Positions 26,434-35,519 of a stretch of DNA of 55,548 nucleotides are shown here, piece by piece (the stretch's first letter is position 1; every line of letters starts with the position of its first letter). The DNA comes from Thermotogae bacterium. Lineage in GTDB: Bacteria; Thermotogota; Thermotogae; Mesoaciditogales; Mesoaciditogaceae. The stretch lies in contig JALSLY010000043.1 of NCBI GenBank assembly GCA_026988035.1, positions 1 through 55,548 on the forward strand. Reading direction: 5' to 3'. The notes below the pieces were generated by a model. The model was not told the origin of the DNA. It searched no databases and worked only from the letters and a program-made list of their open reading frames with translations. The position numbers were made by a program, and so were the translations under genes.

Positions 26434-28080
26434 ATGAAAAAGAATAATATTCTGGTGTATTTTTCTGTTTTGCTCTTTTCGTTGTTCTCAATTGGATTTG
26501 GGATAAGTTACAGGCTTGGACTCAGTCCATTGAGAACAGAACTTGAAATGTATCCAGGCGAAGAAAAGAGTTTTGAAATCACTTTAATGAATAGCACGCT
26601 CGGTAACATCTCTTACCAGATAGAAGTGGGAAGTTTCAAATTGAATGAGAATGGGGACTATATTTATCTCAGCAAAGATCAGAAATATCCATATTCTGCC
26701 TCTAAATGGGTTACCTTCGATTTAAATGACGTGAACAATGTAGTTGTCAGACCTTTAGAAAGTTTGAAATTCAAGGTACATGTGAAAGTTCCGCGCAACC
26801 TCAAAAATGGCGGGGATTACTATGCGATGATATGGGCAAATTTTGTACCTCCGAATCAACGACCCTCTAAAAGTGCAACTGGTATGAGTATTGGAATAGA
26901 GAGACGTTTTAGATTCGGTAGCATTCTTCACATTAGCATAAAGGGTAGATACGCAAAGTCTAAGCTAAAAATTGAAGGAATGAAGGTAATAAATTTTGAT
27001 CGTATCGCAACCGCGACACAAAGAGGCCTTGAAATAGACGTATTTTTGAAGAACGATGGAGACGTGTCATTCAGGCCAACCGGTAGCTTGCTCATAGTCT
27101 CACCAGATCATAAAGTTTGGGGAAGAGTGGATATGAAACTGAACACAACGAATCTTGTCATGCCAGGACTTGTTAGAAAAATGTACGCCCTCTATGACAG
27201 GACTCTTCCAGCTGGTGAATATATCGCTAAAATAAGTGTGAAATCCGAAAAACGCTACATCGGGCAAAAAGAGTATAAATTCTCGATAAAATCCTCCAAG
27301 GGAACAACAAAGCCACTTGACATCAACATCCAACTTTCTCCCAAAGAAATGATTTCCGACGCAAGAAGTGGTTCTTCCAATATGGGTAAAATCGAAATTT
27401 ACAACAAGGAGTTCGCACCAATCACAGCAAAGTTTTCGGCAGTTTCTTTGGATATGAATGAAAATGGTAAATACGTTTTTGGAACTTCTTCCCTAAAAGA
27501 TGTGAGGATCTATCCCCCTTCTTTCTCACTTCGAGAGAATCAAAAACGTGTTGTGCCATTTTCATACAGAATTCCTAAAAATTCTAAAGGCCAACTGGTA
27601 TTTGCGATAAAGATTAAAACTACCTTAGGTAAATCCAAAACAAACGAATCTAATTTCTACATTCCAGTGATGATAAGGCTGGAAGGTACGACGAAATACG
27701 GCTTCGAAATCACAAAGGTTAAAAAAATAATTAGTGGCCAGTCAACACAAGCAACCCAAATTTTGAGAATATGGGTGAAAAACACTGGCAACGTCTTTAC
27801 CAATTTCAACATCGCGTATGACATTTTAGATCCTGAATCTAACTATTTGACAAGTCAAGCACAGTATTTATCTAACAAGGGCTTTGCAATCTTTCCAGGG
27901 AAAGAAAGGTACGTGGACATATCTCTTAGAGGATACGCTTTCAAAAAAGCGGGTGAGTACAGACTGCCTTTTGTCTTTCTTTATAAAGTTGAGAAGAACA
28001 AAACAAAACAAAGGAAAATGGAGGTCAAGTTCGAAATAACGGACAAGGATCTTCGAAAACTGGTAGAAGGGACGACCTAA
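26434..28080 (+). CDS. Duplicated PapD/WxL-interacting-like exported protein
   Basis: 548 aa from the ATG at 26434 (AGGGGTG lies 6 nt upstream; a GTG at 26425 is too close to it). Signal peptide to about residue 23. The start of the mature part, GLSPLRTELEMYPGEEKSFEI, then NGDYIY and VPRNLKNGGDYYAMIWANF, resembles DUF916-type WxL-interacting proteins and fimbrial chaperones: an immunoglobulin-like fold that acts on other beta-sandwich proteins. Near residue 295 the pattern starts again (LDINIQLSPKEMISD, NENGKYVF, VPFSYRIPKNSKGQLVF), so the protein seems to be two copies of a two-domain unit. It has no C-terminal membrane anchor. It is translated with the secretin, 1 nt downstream. Family assignment is by pattern only. 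Confidence 0.65.
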   Translation: MKKNNILVYFSVLLFSLFSIGFGISYRLGLSPLRTELEMYPGEEKSFEITLMNSTLGNISYQIEVGSFKLNENGDYIYLSKDQKYPYSASKWVTFDLNDVNNVVVRPLESLKFKVHVKVPRNLKNGGDYYAMIWANFVPPNQRPSKSATGMSIGIERRFRFGSILHISIKGRYAKSKLKIEGMKVINFDRIATATQRGLEIDVFLKNDGDVSFRPTGSLLIVSPDHKVWGRVDMKLNTTNLVMPGLVRKMYALYDRTLPAGEYIAKISVKSEKRYIGQKEYKFSIKSSKGTTKPLDINIQLSPKEMISDARSGSSNMGKIEIYNKEFAPITAKFSAVSLDMNENGKYVFGTSSLKDVRIYPPSFSLRENQKRVVPFSYRIPKNSKGQLVFAIKIKTTLGKSKTNESNFYIPVMIRLEGTTKYGFEITKVKKIISGQSTQATQILRIWVKNTGNVFTNFNIAYDILDPESNYLTSQAQYLSNKGFAIFPGKERYVDISLRGYAFKKAGEYRLPFVFLYKVEKNKTKQRKMEVKFEITDKDLRKLVEGTT

Positions 28081-28081
28081 A

Positions 28082-29227
28082 ATGATAAAAATTAAAATTT
28101 TGATTTTGATATCCATTTTTTTGATGGTTACGCTTGCCATGGGACAAAAACTCATAAACGAATCCTTTTTCGAAATGGATCTTCGGCAAGCTCTCAGCCA
28201 GCTATCCTATGATACAGGCCAAACTATCATAGCTGACGATTCAGTTGGCGGTTACGTAACGGTTGATCTCAAAGATGTAACTCTTGAAAGAGCTCTGGAT
28301 CTCGTTCTCCTGGCAGGCGGGTTTTCTTGGACAAAAATAAACGGCGTTTACTTTGTTTCTTTAGCCACACCATCCAGCGATAAGTTCAGATATTTTACAA
28401 CAACTGTTGAATATCACTCGCAAAACTACAAATCGGCTGATTTAGTTTCCTTACTTCCTCAATATATGAGAAAGTATGTAAACACAGCCAGTGGTGATCC
28501 GTACACTCTAACGATCACAGCACCAAAAGAAATCTCATCCAGGATAATTTTATTACTCAAAAAACTCGATAAACCCCGATTAGAAATCAATTTGGAAATC
28601 ACTGTGGTAGAAGTCAGCGACTCTCTCTTCAAAAAGTGGGAAAGAGATTGGGGATACAGTACTTCGACCGGGACGTCGACTACTTTTTCAATATCTGGAG
28701 ATTGGTTCAAAATCAACGTTCTCAATGCTTTAGGAAGTTTCACAGGAAGCTTCAATCTCAATCGCACCTCTGAAGATCTTAAGGTGCTCTCAGATTCCAA
28801 CATTCACGTGCTCAATGGCGCTCAGTCTAAAATTTATTCGAAAACAACGAGGGTTTACCAATACACAGAAAACAACACAGTAAAGTACAAAAGCATTGAA
28901 GTAGGGGTAGAGACAAATATACTTCCAATGTTCATGGGGAAAAAAGTGGTTCTTAACATATCTCAAACTCTTTCCTCAGCTGAGGAATCTGGTGCGACAA
29001 TACCATCAGCGGTTCAGCAAGGCATTCAAACGACGATCATCATGAACATTGGAACAAGAATGTCTGTTGCATCTTTGAGTTTTAAAACACTTGCGAGCGT
29101 TGAGTCAAAAATCCCTCTTCTTGGTGATATACCGCTTGTAGGCAAGCTGTTTACACAGTTGAGTTACAAGAATGTCCAAAAACGAATCGTGCTTTTTGTG
29201 GCTTCGAAAGGTGGTGATGGGCAATGA
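28082..29227 (+). CDS. Secretin (type II/III/IV pilus outer-membrane channel family)
   Basis: 381 aa with signal peptide (to about residue 21). Residues 29-95 form an STN domain (FFEMDLRQALSQLSYDTGQT). Residues about 105-163 look like a secretin N1 ring domain. From about 165 the secretin beta-barrel domain follows, with the hallmark IPLLGDIPLVGKLF at 344-357. It is short for a secretin: only one N1-type ring and no pilotin tail or AMIN domain. It starts 1 nt after the chaperone-like gene and overlaps the next gene by 4 nt. No ATPase, prepilin peptidase or platform protein is near, so it is not an ordinary pilus or type II system gene. Confidence 0.88.
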   Translation: MIKIKILILISIFLMVTLAMGQKLINESFFEMDLRQALSQLSYDTGQTIIADDSVGGYVTVDLKDVTLERALDLVLLAGGFSWTKINGVYFVSLATPSSDKFRYFTTTVEYHSQNYKSADLVSLLPQYMRKYVNTASGDPYTLTITAPKEISSRIILLLKKLDKPRLEINLEITVVEVSDSLFKKWERDWGYSTSTGTSTTFSISGDWFKINVLNALGSFTGSFNLNRTSEDLKVLSDSNIHVLNGAQSKIYSKTTRVYQYTENNTVKYKSIEVGVETNILPMFMGKKVVLNISQTLSSAEESGATIPSAVQQGIQTTIIMNIGTRMSVASLSFKTLASVESKIPLLGDIPLVGKLFTQLSYKNVQKRIVLFVASKGGDGQ

Positions 29228-30624
29228 AAAGCAAAATGTTAGTGATGTTTTTCGCTTTTTTGCTTGCATCGTCATTAGCTCTTGCTGTCTCGTTTTCCTA
29301 TTATGATATGGATCTCAGGCAAGCACTTTACGATATCTCAAAAACTTTTGACTCTTCTGTGATCCTGTCTGACGATGTTGGGGGTTGGATTGACATGTCT
29401 TTCGAAGCCGATAACATTGAGGAAGCCTTAAAAACAGTTCTTTTGAGTACAAACTACACTTTTTCAAAATGGGATGGAATATATCTCATTGGAAGCGTAA
29501 ACTCACCTGATACCAATCGTGTGATACTTTTCAAAAGCAAAGTTGTGCTTTTGAAAGACACATATCCTAAAACCGTTTACGATCTTTTAGGAACTCTATC
29601 GAAATATGTAGTTTACTCTCCAGATTCCATGTTCATGGTTATAGACGCAAACGATGAGATACGCCAAAAGATCATGAATATGATATCCAAAATTGACGTT
29701 CCGAATTCCAACAGATTTTTCTCTTACGAGATACATGAAATGACGACAGATGAATATCAAAGATTCAGGAGATTTGAACAATACAACAAATCAGGCATAC
29801 TAAGCCTTTCAAATGTCACCTTTGATATCTTTAAAGAAATTATAAAAATAAACGGCGAGTCGGATACTTTTGGCACTGTGGCTTTACCAACAATAGGTGA
29901 GATGGAGATAAATACAACAGATCCCGCTTTAACTATAAACCTTAAATCTTTTGAAAATACCGTGAACATCTCCGTAAGAACGGCGGGAAATGCCGTTGCA
30001 TCTGTGATGAGTTCCGAAAAAAATCATACAGTGATAAGCTTGAAAGAAGGCAACAAACGTTTTCTCGTGCTTACAAGTTTTGCTAAAACTCCAGAAGAAT
30101 CGGAAATTTTCCCATCAAATGAGAAAAAGCCTGTTACCCGTTTAACCATTGTTGGAAGGAGCAATACGACTATTGGTCAATACGGTGGAACAATAACTTA
30201 CGGTTCTACCGATCTATCGATCATTGCCGAAGTGAACTTTGGAGCTGACGCTACACCAACTATTGCACTTGGGTTGAAAGCAAACCTGATAGATAATATG
30301 TATGGAACGATCGAATTGAAGCTTGAAAACGGACAACCCTTGGTATATGCCAAAGTTATTGATACGACATTTGTAGAATTTTTCAAGTTGAGGGCCTCGG
30401 TAAGCGAAGAAATCGGTTTTGAAAGTTTCAAACCATTACAACTGTCTGTTGGCATTGGTTTAAAACTTTGGAACATTGATATGTTTGGGGGATTGATAGG
30501 GGAGTGGAACGCACTTCAACCCTATATAGAAGCAAGTTTGAGCTATGAATGGCTATACAGCTTGCTTCTGTGGAAACAAACAGGTGGTTACACTTTTGAA
30601 TTTGGTGCAACCACTACATGGTGA
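29224..30624 (+). CDS. Secretin-like N-terminus fused to a putative outer-membrane barrel
   Basis: 466 aa, overlapping the secretin by ATGA. Signal peptide to about residue 21. Residues 24-90 (SYYDMDLRQALYDISKTFDSS, in part) and about 100-158 are clear paralogues of the STN and N1 domains of the upstream secretin. The rest differs: no LGDIPL motif. From about residue 325 it has alternating strands (TIALGLKANLIDNMYGTIEL, LQLSVGIGLKLWNIDMFGG) and ends in Trp (FEFGATTTW), as outer-membrane barrel proteins do. It could be a partner of the secretin or a second channel. No known family name is offered. Confidence 0.7.
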   Translation: MKSKMLVMFFAFLLASSLALAVSFSYYDMDLRQALYDISKTFDSSVILSDDVGGWIDMSFEADNIEEALKTVLLSTNYTFSKWDGIYLIGSVNSPDTNRVILFKSKVVLLKDTYPKTVYDLLGTLSKYVVYSPDSMFMVIDANDEIRQKIMNMISKIDVPNSNRFFSYEIHEMTTDEYQRFRRFEQYNKSGILSLSNVTFDIFKEIIKINGESDTFGTVALPTIGEMEINTTDPALTINLKSFENTVNISVRTAGNAVASVMSSEKNHTVISLKEGNKRFLVLTSFAKTPEESEIFPSNEKKPVTRLTIVGRSNTTIGQYGGTITYGSTDLSIIAEVNFGADATPTIALGLKANLIDNMYGTIELKLENGQPLVYAKVIDTTFVEFFKLRASVSEEIGFESFKPLQLSVGIGLKLWNIDMFGGLIGEWNALQPYIEASLSYEWLYSLLLWKQTGGYTFEFGATTTW

Positions 30625-30650
30625 GAAAGGTCGTCTTTCTCTACCCCTTT

Positions 30651-30680
30651 TGTGGCCGCTTACGCGGCCACACTTTTATA
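30651..30680 (+). terminator. Terminator of the secretin locus
   Basis: Perfect 9-bp stem TGTGGCCGC / GCGGCCACA with loop TTAC, followed by CTTTTATATT. A smaller hairpin AGAAAG / CTTTCT lies just after the stop codon. This closes the accessory locus. Confidence 0.8.
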
Positions 30681-30787
30681 TTGTTATAAACTCATCCTGT
30701 GCGTCAATGTTACAACCTATGAGTATTTATCAAATGAACATCGCCTTTCAAGCGATAAAGGAATTTTTTTCGAAGTCTTATCAAGCG

Positions 30788-30987
30788 TCATCCTGAACCG
30801 ACCGTAGGTCGTCCCGGACCTGATCCGGGATCTCATACTTGATTCAGCGTAGCAACTTGTTGCGAAGGTCATGCCGTACCTGATACGGCATCTCTTATTT
30901 GACTTAGTGCTTTAGATTCCGGCTCGTAGGCCGGAATGACATTATGGTCAAGGACTCCATTCAACGGCTCGACGGCCGCAATGACAA
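30788..30987. repeat. REP-like palindrome cluster B
   Basis: Copy of cluster A with an extra unit: ATGCCGTACCTGATACGGCAT, plus a linker (TTGATTCAGCGTAGCAACTT) also found in cluster C. The 400-nt gap 30625-31024 contains, besides this, the terminator at 30651 and the ribosome-binding site of the next gene. Confidence 0.85.
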
Positions 30988-31024
30988 TAGAATAATGATA
31001 AAATCAATTAAGGAGGCGATGAGA

Positions 31025-31804
31025 ATGATAGCTTTCATATCAGATTGGGGATATGATTCTTACTATGTAGGTGTTGCAAAGGCCGTAATTTACGGAATAT
31101 CTCCGAAATCCACTGTAATTGACATAACGCATGGCATAACGCCTTTTAACATCAAAGAAGCTTCTTACATTATTGAAAGAATATTTGATGATCTTCCAAG
31201 AGGAACTGTGTTGCTTTCTGTAGTTGATCCTGGAGTAGGGACAAAAAGAAAAGCAATAGCCATGAAAATCGAAGGAAAATACTGCGTTGGTCCTGACAAC
31301 GGAATATTCACTCGCCTTTTTAACCGAGATGTTGTTTCATGCTTCTCTATTGAAAACCCAAAGTATATGTACAAAAATCCACCTTCTGCAACATTTCATG
31401 GTCGAGATATCTTTGCTGCAGCTGCTGCTCATATTGACAATGGAGTCTTTATCGATAAACTTGGACCTAAATGGTTGGAAGTTACAAAACTTGATTACAA
31501 CATTCCAGAAATAAAAAACGGTTTAATAAAGTCCGAGGTAGCTTACATAGATAGCTTTGGTAATGTTGAAACGACGATAACCATGGACGATCTATCTCAA
31601 GCCGGGATTACAGAAAATGTCCTTTTGATAAATGGTAAGCGTGCTGCTTACGTTAAAAATTATTCCGAGGGCTTAGAAGATCTAATACTTGTACATTTTG
31701 ATAGCTCTGGATATCTTGAAATATCATCAAATTGTGGAAAAGCTGCGGAAATTCTGAGGCTTTCAACGGGAGATCGCATTATTTTTGAAAAAAAGAAAAT
31801 GTGA
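31025..31804 (+). CDS. SAM hydrolase / SAM-dependent adenosyltransferase family (DUF62)
   Basis: 259 aa. Members split S-adenosylmethionine using hydroxide (giving adenosine and methionine) or, in fluorinase and chlorinase relatives, a halide. Motifs seen are the start FISDWGYDSYYVGVAKAV, VDPGVGTKR, GPDNGIFT and FHGRDIFAAAAAH. The start is the ATG at 31025, 9 nt after GGAGG; an earlier ATG at 31019 is too close. It stands alone between a repeat cluster and an ABC operon. The ordinary hydroxide-using function is most likely. Confidence 0.88.
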   Translation: MIAFISDWGYDSYYVGVAKAVIYGISPKSTVIDITHGITPFNIKEASYIIERIFDDLPRGTVLLSVVDPGVGTKRKAIAMKIEGKYCVGPDNGIFTRLFNRDVVSCFSIENPKYMYKNPPSATFHGRDIFAAAAAHIDNGVFIDKLGPKWLEVTKLDYNIPEIKNGLIKSEVAYIDSFGNVETTITMDDLSQAGITENVLLINGKRAAYVKNYSEGLEDLILVHFDSSGYLEISSNCGKAAEILRLSTGDRIIFEKKKM

Positions 31805-31870
31805 TTTCAATTTCAAATGTCCTTAAAAAGATTATATCTTTTGTTAATTATAGGCTACTATTCAAGAAAC

Positions 31871-31899
31871 TTGATATAAAACATTAACTATGATAATAT
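31871..31899 (+). promoter_or_regulatory. Promoter of ABC operon 1
   Basis: TTGATA (31871-31876), 17-nt spacer, TAATAT (31894-31899). The leader then carries a small inverted repeat GCGCA / TGCGC just before the ribosome-binding site of the binding-protein gene. Confidence 0.55.
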
Positions 31900-31944
31900 A
31901 TAAGTGACGCGCAAAATGCGCAAAGTGCACGAGGGGGTGTTTAC

Positions 31945-33513
31945 ATGCGTAAAAGTGTAATTTTGTTAGTAGGGGCAATGCTCCTTATCGGAATCGTTGG
32001 GTTCTCAGCTATACCAAAAAACACGCTTGTTATAGGTGCAAACACAGGTATATTTATAACACTTGATCCGGCAGTTTGCTACGAAGTGTTACCAAGCGTG
32101 GTGGACATGAATGTCTACAGTGGACTCTTCAAACTTCAAGACATAAACGGCACAATTAAAGCCGTTCCCGAACTTGCCAAAAGCTACGATATATCCAAAG
32201 ATGGAAAGACATGGACATTCCATTTGAGACATGGCTTAATGTTCTCTAATGGAGATCCTTTAACAGCAGATGCGGTTGTATATTCATATAAGAGGGTATT
32301 GAAACTTCATAAATCACCTGTTTGGCTGTATGAATCCCTCGGCCTCACGGCTAATAACATGAATGAAACCATCAAAAAAATAGATGATTACACGGTTCAA
32401 ATCGTAACAAACAAACCATTTGCTCCCAACGTGGTCATGTCAATATTGGCCCAGAGTTGGGGAGGCATTGTTGATCCCAAAGTTGCCGAAGCACATGCTG
32501 TTAACGGTGACATGGGCTCTGCTTGGCTCACTGACCATAGCGCTGGCTCAGGGCCATACGTGCTCAAAATGTGGAAGAGAAATTCCATGATCGTTCTTGA
32601 AGCAAACGAAAACTACTGGAAAGGTGCTCCAAGAATTAAGAGAGTCATAATAAGAGATATCCCAGAATCCACCGATCAGTTACTGCTTCTTAAAAAAGGT
32701 GACATAGATGTTGCGTGGAACTTGACACCAGATCAAATGAATTCTTTAAAGGGTTCCAAGAACGTTTCCATAGTTACAGTACCTGGCCAATCCGATGAAT
32801 ACGTTGGAATGAATGCAGGATGGGGTCCTTTCAAAAATCCCAAAGTCCGATTAGCTGTTAAATACGCTATAGACTACAAGTCGATTATTAAAGATGTGGT
32901 TGGGGGATACGCTATAAATAATCAAGGATTTATACCCTATGGCTATTTTGGATACGTTTCTAAGACACCTTTTCATCAAGATATTGAAAAGGCAAAGAAG
33001 TTGATGGAAGAAGCCGGATATCCCAACGGATTCAAAGTTGAACTGGTTACCAACACAACAGAAAGGCGGAGAAGTGAAGCAATAGCTATACAAGCAAATC
33101 TCGCAAAAATAGGAATCAAAGCTCAGATAACCATTATGCAAGCTTCGCAGATGTACTCAAAGTACAGGCAACAAGGTATACAAATGATCGTTGCTGGATG
33201 GGGAGTCGATTTCCCTGATGCGGATGCGCTTGCAAAACCATTTGCGGATTACAGGGTAAAGCAGCTTGCGTGGAGACTCATGTGGTACGACGATTATGCA
33301 GCTGATCTTGCCGAGAAAGCTGGATTTGAAAAGAATCCTGCTAAGCGTGAGCAAATGTACGAAGATCTGACTAATTATTGGTTCTTAAACGGTCCATTTG
33401 CCATGCTTTACCAACCTCTGCAATACTGGGGAGTAAGAAATGAACTGAAAGGATTCAAAGAGGCTGCTGAAGGATACGGACTGGTTTTCGATCTCACTAA
33501 AGTCTATAAATAA
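31945..33513 (+). CDS. ABC transporter substrate-binding protein (peptide/oligosaccharide type, family 5)
   Basis: 522 aa. Signal peptide MRKSVILLVGAMLLIGIVGFSA without a lipobox, so it is probably periplasmic and soluble, as in other Thermotogota. Family 5 features: LDPAVCYEV, YDISKDGKTWTFHLRHGLMFSNGDPLTADAVVYSY (in part) and the C-terminal half AEAAGY-type repeats. In Thermotoga many relatives bind oligosaccharides rather than peptides, so the ligand cannot be told. It is the first gene of the operon, followed by a hairpin that would leave it in excess over the permease. Confidence 0.92.
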   Translation: MRKSVILLVGAMLLIGIVGFSAIPKNTLVIGANTGIFITLDPAVCYEVLPSVVDMNVYSGLFKLQDINGTIKAVPELAKSYDISKDGKTWTFHLRHGLMFSNGDPLTADAVVYSYKRVLKLHKSPVWLYESLGLTANNMNETIKKIDDYTVQIVTNKPFAPNVVMSILAQSWGGIVDPKVAEAHAVNGDMGSAWLTDHSAGSGPYVLKMWKRNSMIVLEANENYWKGAPRIKRVIIRDIPESTDQLLLLKKGDIDVAWNLTPDQMNSLKGSKNVSIVTVPGQSDEYVGMNAGWGPFKNPKVRLAVKYAIDYKSIIKDVVGGYAINNQGFIPYGYFGYVSKTPFHQDIEKAKKLMEEAGYPNGFKVELVTNTTERRRSEAIAIQANLAKIGIKAQITIMQASQMYSKYRQQGIQMIVAGWGVDFPDADALAKPFADYRVKQLAWRLMWYDDYAADLAEKAGFEKNPAKREQMYEDLTNYWFLNGPFAMLYQPLQYWGVRNELKGFKEAAEGYGLVFDLTKVYK

Positions 33514-33534
33514 TTAGAATTGTAATCTTCATCT

Positions 33535-33565
33535 GAAAGGCGTGCATCGTCACGCCTTTCATTTT
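33535..33565 (+). terminator. Attenuating hairpin after the binding-protein gene
   Basis: Perfect 10-bp stem GAAAGGCGTG / CACGCCTTTC with loop CATCGT, followed by ATTTT. Such hairpins commonly give high binding protein and low permease from one promoter. Confidence 0.7.
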
Positions 33566-33577
33566 AAGCACGGGGAG

Positions 33578-34594
33578 ATGAATCTGAAATTGGGAAGATA
33601 TGTACTTAGACGTTTGTTACTCATGGTACTTGTCTTGTTTGGCGTATCTGTGATCGTTTTTTTTATAGTTCATGTTATCCCAGCTGATCCTGTGGGAGCT
33701 TTGCTTGGAGGAAATGCACCTCCACAACTCGTTGATCAGATGAAGCATCAACTCGGATTAGATAAACCTATTTGGGCACAATTTGGAGATTATATGCTTG
33801 GAATTTTACACGGAAATTTGGGAATTTCTCTAAAATCTAACCGTCCTGTAACCCAAGATATAGCTGAGTATTTTCCCGCTACACTCGAACTTGCAATATT
33901 TTCTATCATAATTTCTGTCGCTCTCGGGGTGGTGCTTGGAATTCTTTCAGCTGTTTACAGAAACAGTTGGGTGGATCACTTTTCAAGGATATTTTCTATA
34001 CTCGGCGTTTCCATGCCGGTCTTTTGGACAGGACTTATCTTGCTGCTGATATTCTATTACATTCTTGGATGGCTTCCAGGAACAGGGCAATTAAGCTTGT
34101 TTACAATTCCCCCACATCGTATAACAGGCATGCTCTTACTTGATTCCATTTTAACAGGCAATTGGGAAGCATTTCGAGATGGGCTTGCTCATATAATACT
34201 TCCTGCCGCTGTGCTTGGATATTCTGCCACAGCTTCTATAGCGCGTATAACTCGCGCGAGTATGTTAGATGTGCTAAGACAGGACTTTATAAGAACCGCA
34301 AAAGCAAAGGGATTATCAGGAAGAGTGGTGATATATCGCCATGCTCTTAAAAATGCTTTGATTCCTGTGGTAACTCTCATTGGCTTAACTTTTGGCAGCC
34401 TACTTGAAGGAGCTGTACTAACCGAAACAATATTTGGCTGGCCAGGTTTAGGTCGTTACATAGTCAATGCACTTCTCGTTCTTGACTATCCAGCCATAAT
34501 GGGTGGCACTCTTTTTATCGCTTTGATGTACTCCTTAGCCAATTTAATCGTCGATTTGACCTATGCTGTGCTGGACCCAAGAATGCGTATTTGA
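33578..34594 (+). CDS. ABC transporter permease, DppB type
   Basis: 338 aa inner-membrane subunit with six membrane segments. Typical sequence: GRYVLRRLLLMVLVLFGVSVI, HVIPADPVGALLGG, and the EAA-like loop DFIRTAKAKGLSGRVVIYRHALKNALIP. The ATG at 33578 has GGGGAG almost touching it; a TTG at 33590 is an alternative start closer to the conserved residues. It pairs with the DppC-type subunit 12 nt downstream. Confidence 0.9.
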   Translation: MNLKLGRYVLRRLLLMVLVLFGVSVIVFFIVHVIPADPVGALLGGNAPPQLVDQMKHQLGLDKPIWAQFGDYMLGILHGNLGISLKSNRPVTQDIAEYFPATLELAIFSIIISVALGVVLGILSAVYRNSWVDHFSRIFSILGVSMPVFWTGLILLLIFYYILGWLPGTGQLSLFTIPPHRITGMLLLDSILTGNWEAFRDGLAHIILPAAVLGYSATASIARITRASMLDVLRQDFIRTAKAKGLSGRVVIYRHALKNALIPVVTLIGLTFGSLLEGAVLTETIFGWPGLGRYIVNALLVLDYPAIMGGTLFIALMYSLANLIVDLTYAVLDPRMRI

Positions 34595-34605
34595 GGAGGT
34601 GTGCG

Positions 34606-35511
34606 ATGAAATCAATAACCATAGAGAAAAGAGGGAAACTCAGGGATTTCATAGCCCGCAGAAAACCTATTATAGAAGATTGGAAACACACACTATACCT
34701 CTGGAAAAGTACAAAACTTGCGATGATCGGAACGGTCATTATCGTGATATTCATCCTAATTGCAATCTTCGCCCCTATCATTGTCCCATACGATCCCATT
34801 TCATCTAACATGAGTGCACGACTGCAGCCTCCAAGCTGGGATCATTTATTTGGAACGGATCAGTTTGGAAGAGATATCTTCAGTCGGGTAATCGTAGGAT
34901 CTCGCATAGAACTGTGGATAATATTTTTGGTTTCCTTAATAAGCGGGGGGCTTGGAACATTTCTTGGAGTTGTTGCAGGTTATTTCGGAAAATTTGTGGA
35001 TGAAATCATAATGAGAATCACCGACATGTTCTTGGCATTTCCAAGTTTGGTGCTTGCCATGGCATTCGCTGCAGCACTTGGACCAAGTCTTACGAATACC
35101 ATCATTGCCATTTCAGTTGTAGGTTGGACAGTTTTCGCAAGACTTGCACGTGCTGAAGCTATGAAAATTAAAAAGCAACCATACATTGAGGCGATACGTG
35201 CAGTAGGTGCTGGTAATTCAAGAATCATGTTTTTACATGTTTTACCAATGTGCCTCTCCCCAGTACTCGTTCAGCTTACCTTGAGAATGGGTACAATAAT
35301 ATTAACCGCGGCTGGTCTTGGATTCCTTGGTCTTGGAGTTAGACCACCTCTACCAGAATGGGGATCAATGGTCAGTGATGGAAGAAGCTACCTTGTAGCT
35401 CAGTGGTGGATCTCAACTTTTCCTGGTATTGCCATAGCTTTTGTGGTACTCGGATTTAATTTTCTGGGCGATGGGATAAGGGACATAATGGATCCAAGGC
35501 TCAGGAGGTGA
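34606..35511 (+). CDS. ABC transporter permease, DppC type
   Basis: 301 aa inner-membrane subunit from the ATG at 34606, 8 nt after GGAGG. Contains HLFGTDQFGRDIFSRVIVGSR, the family mark, then the EAA-like loop YIEAIRAVGAGNSRIMFLHVLP, and ends GDGIRDIMDPRLRR. It overlaps the frame of the ATPase gene region by the shared GTGA at its stop. Confidence 0.92.
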   Translation: MKSITIEKRGKLRDFIARRKPIIEDWKHTLYLWKSTKLAMIGTVIIVIFILIAIFAPIIVPYDPISSNMSARLQPPSWDHLFGTDQFGRDIFSRVIVGSRIELWIIFLVSLISGGLGTFLGVVAGYFGKFVDEIIMRITDMFLAFPSLVLAMAFAAALGPSLTNTIIAISVVGWTVFARLARAEAMKIKKQPYIEAIRAVGAGNSRIMFLHVLPMCLSPVLVQLTLRMGTIILTAAGLGFLGLGVRPPLPEWGSMVSDGRSYLVAQWWISTFPGIAIAFVVLGFNFLGDGIRDIMDPRLRR

Positions 35512-35519
35512 TATGGAGA

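Noticed and set aside
28082-30624. Ordinary type IV pilus or type II secretion operon
   Set aside because: No PilB/GspE ATPase, prepilin peptidase, prepilin-like signal or platform protein lies in the locus.
30944-31024. Longer N-terminus for the DUF62 protein
   Set aside because: The extension is encoded by the repeat cluster and carries no family residues; the ATG at 31025 has its own GGAGG.
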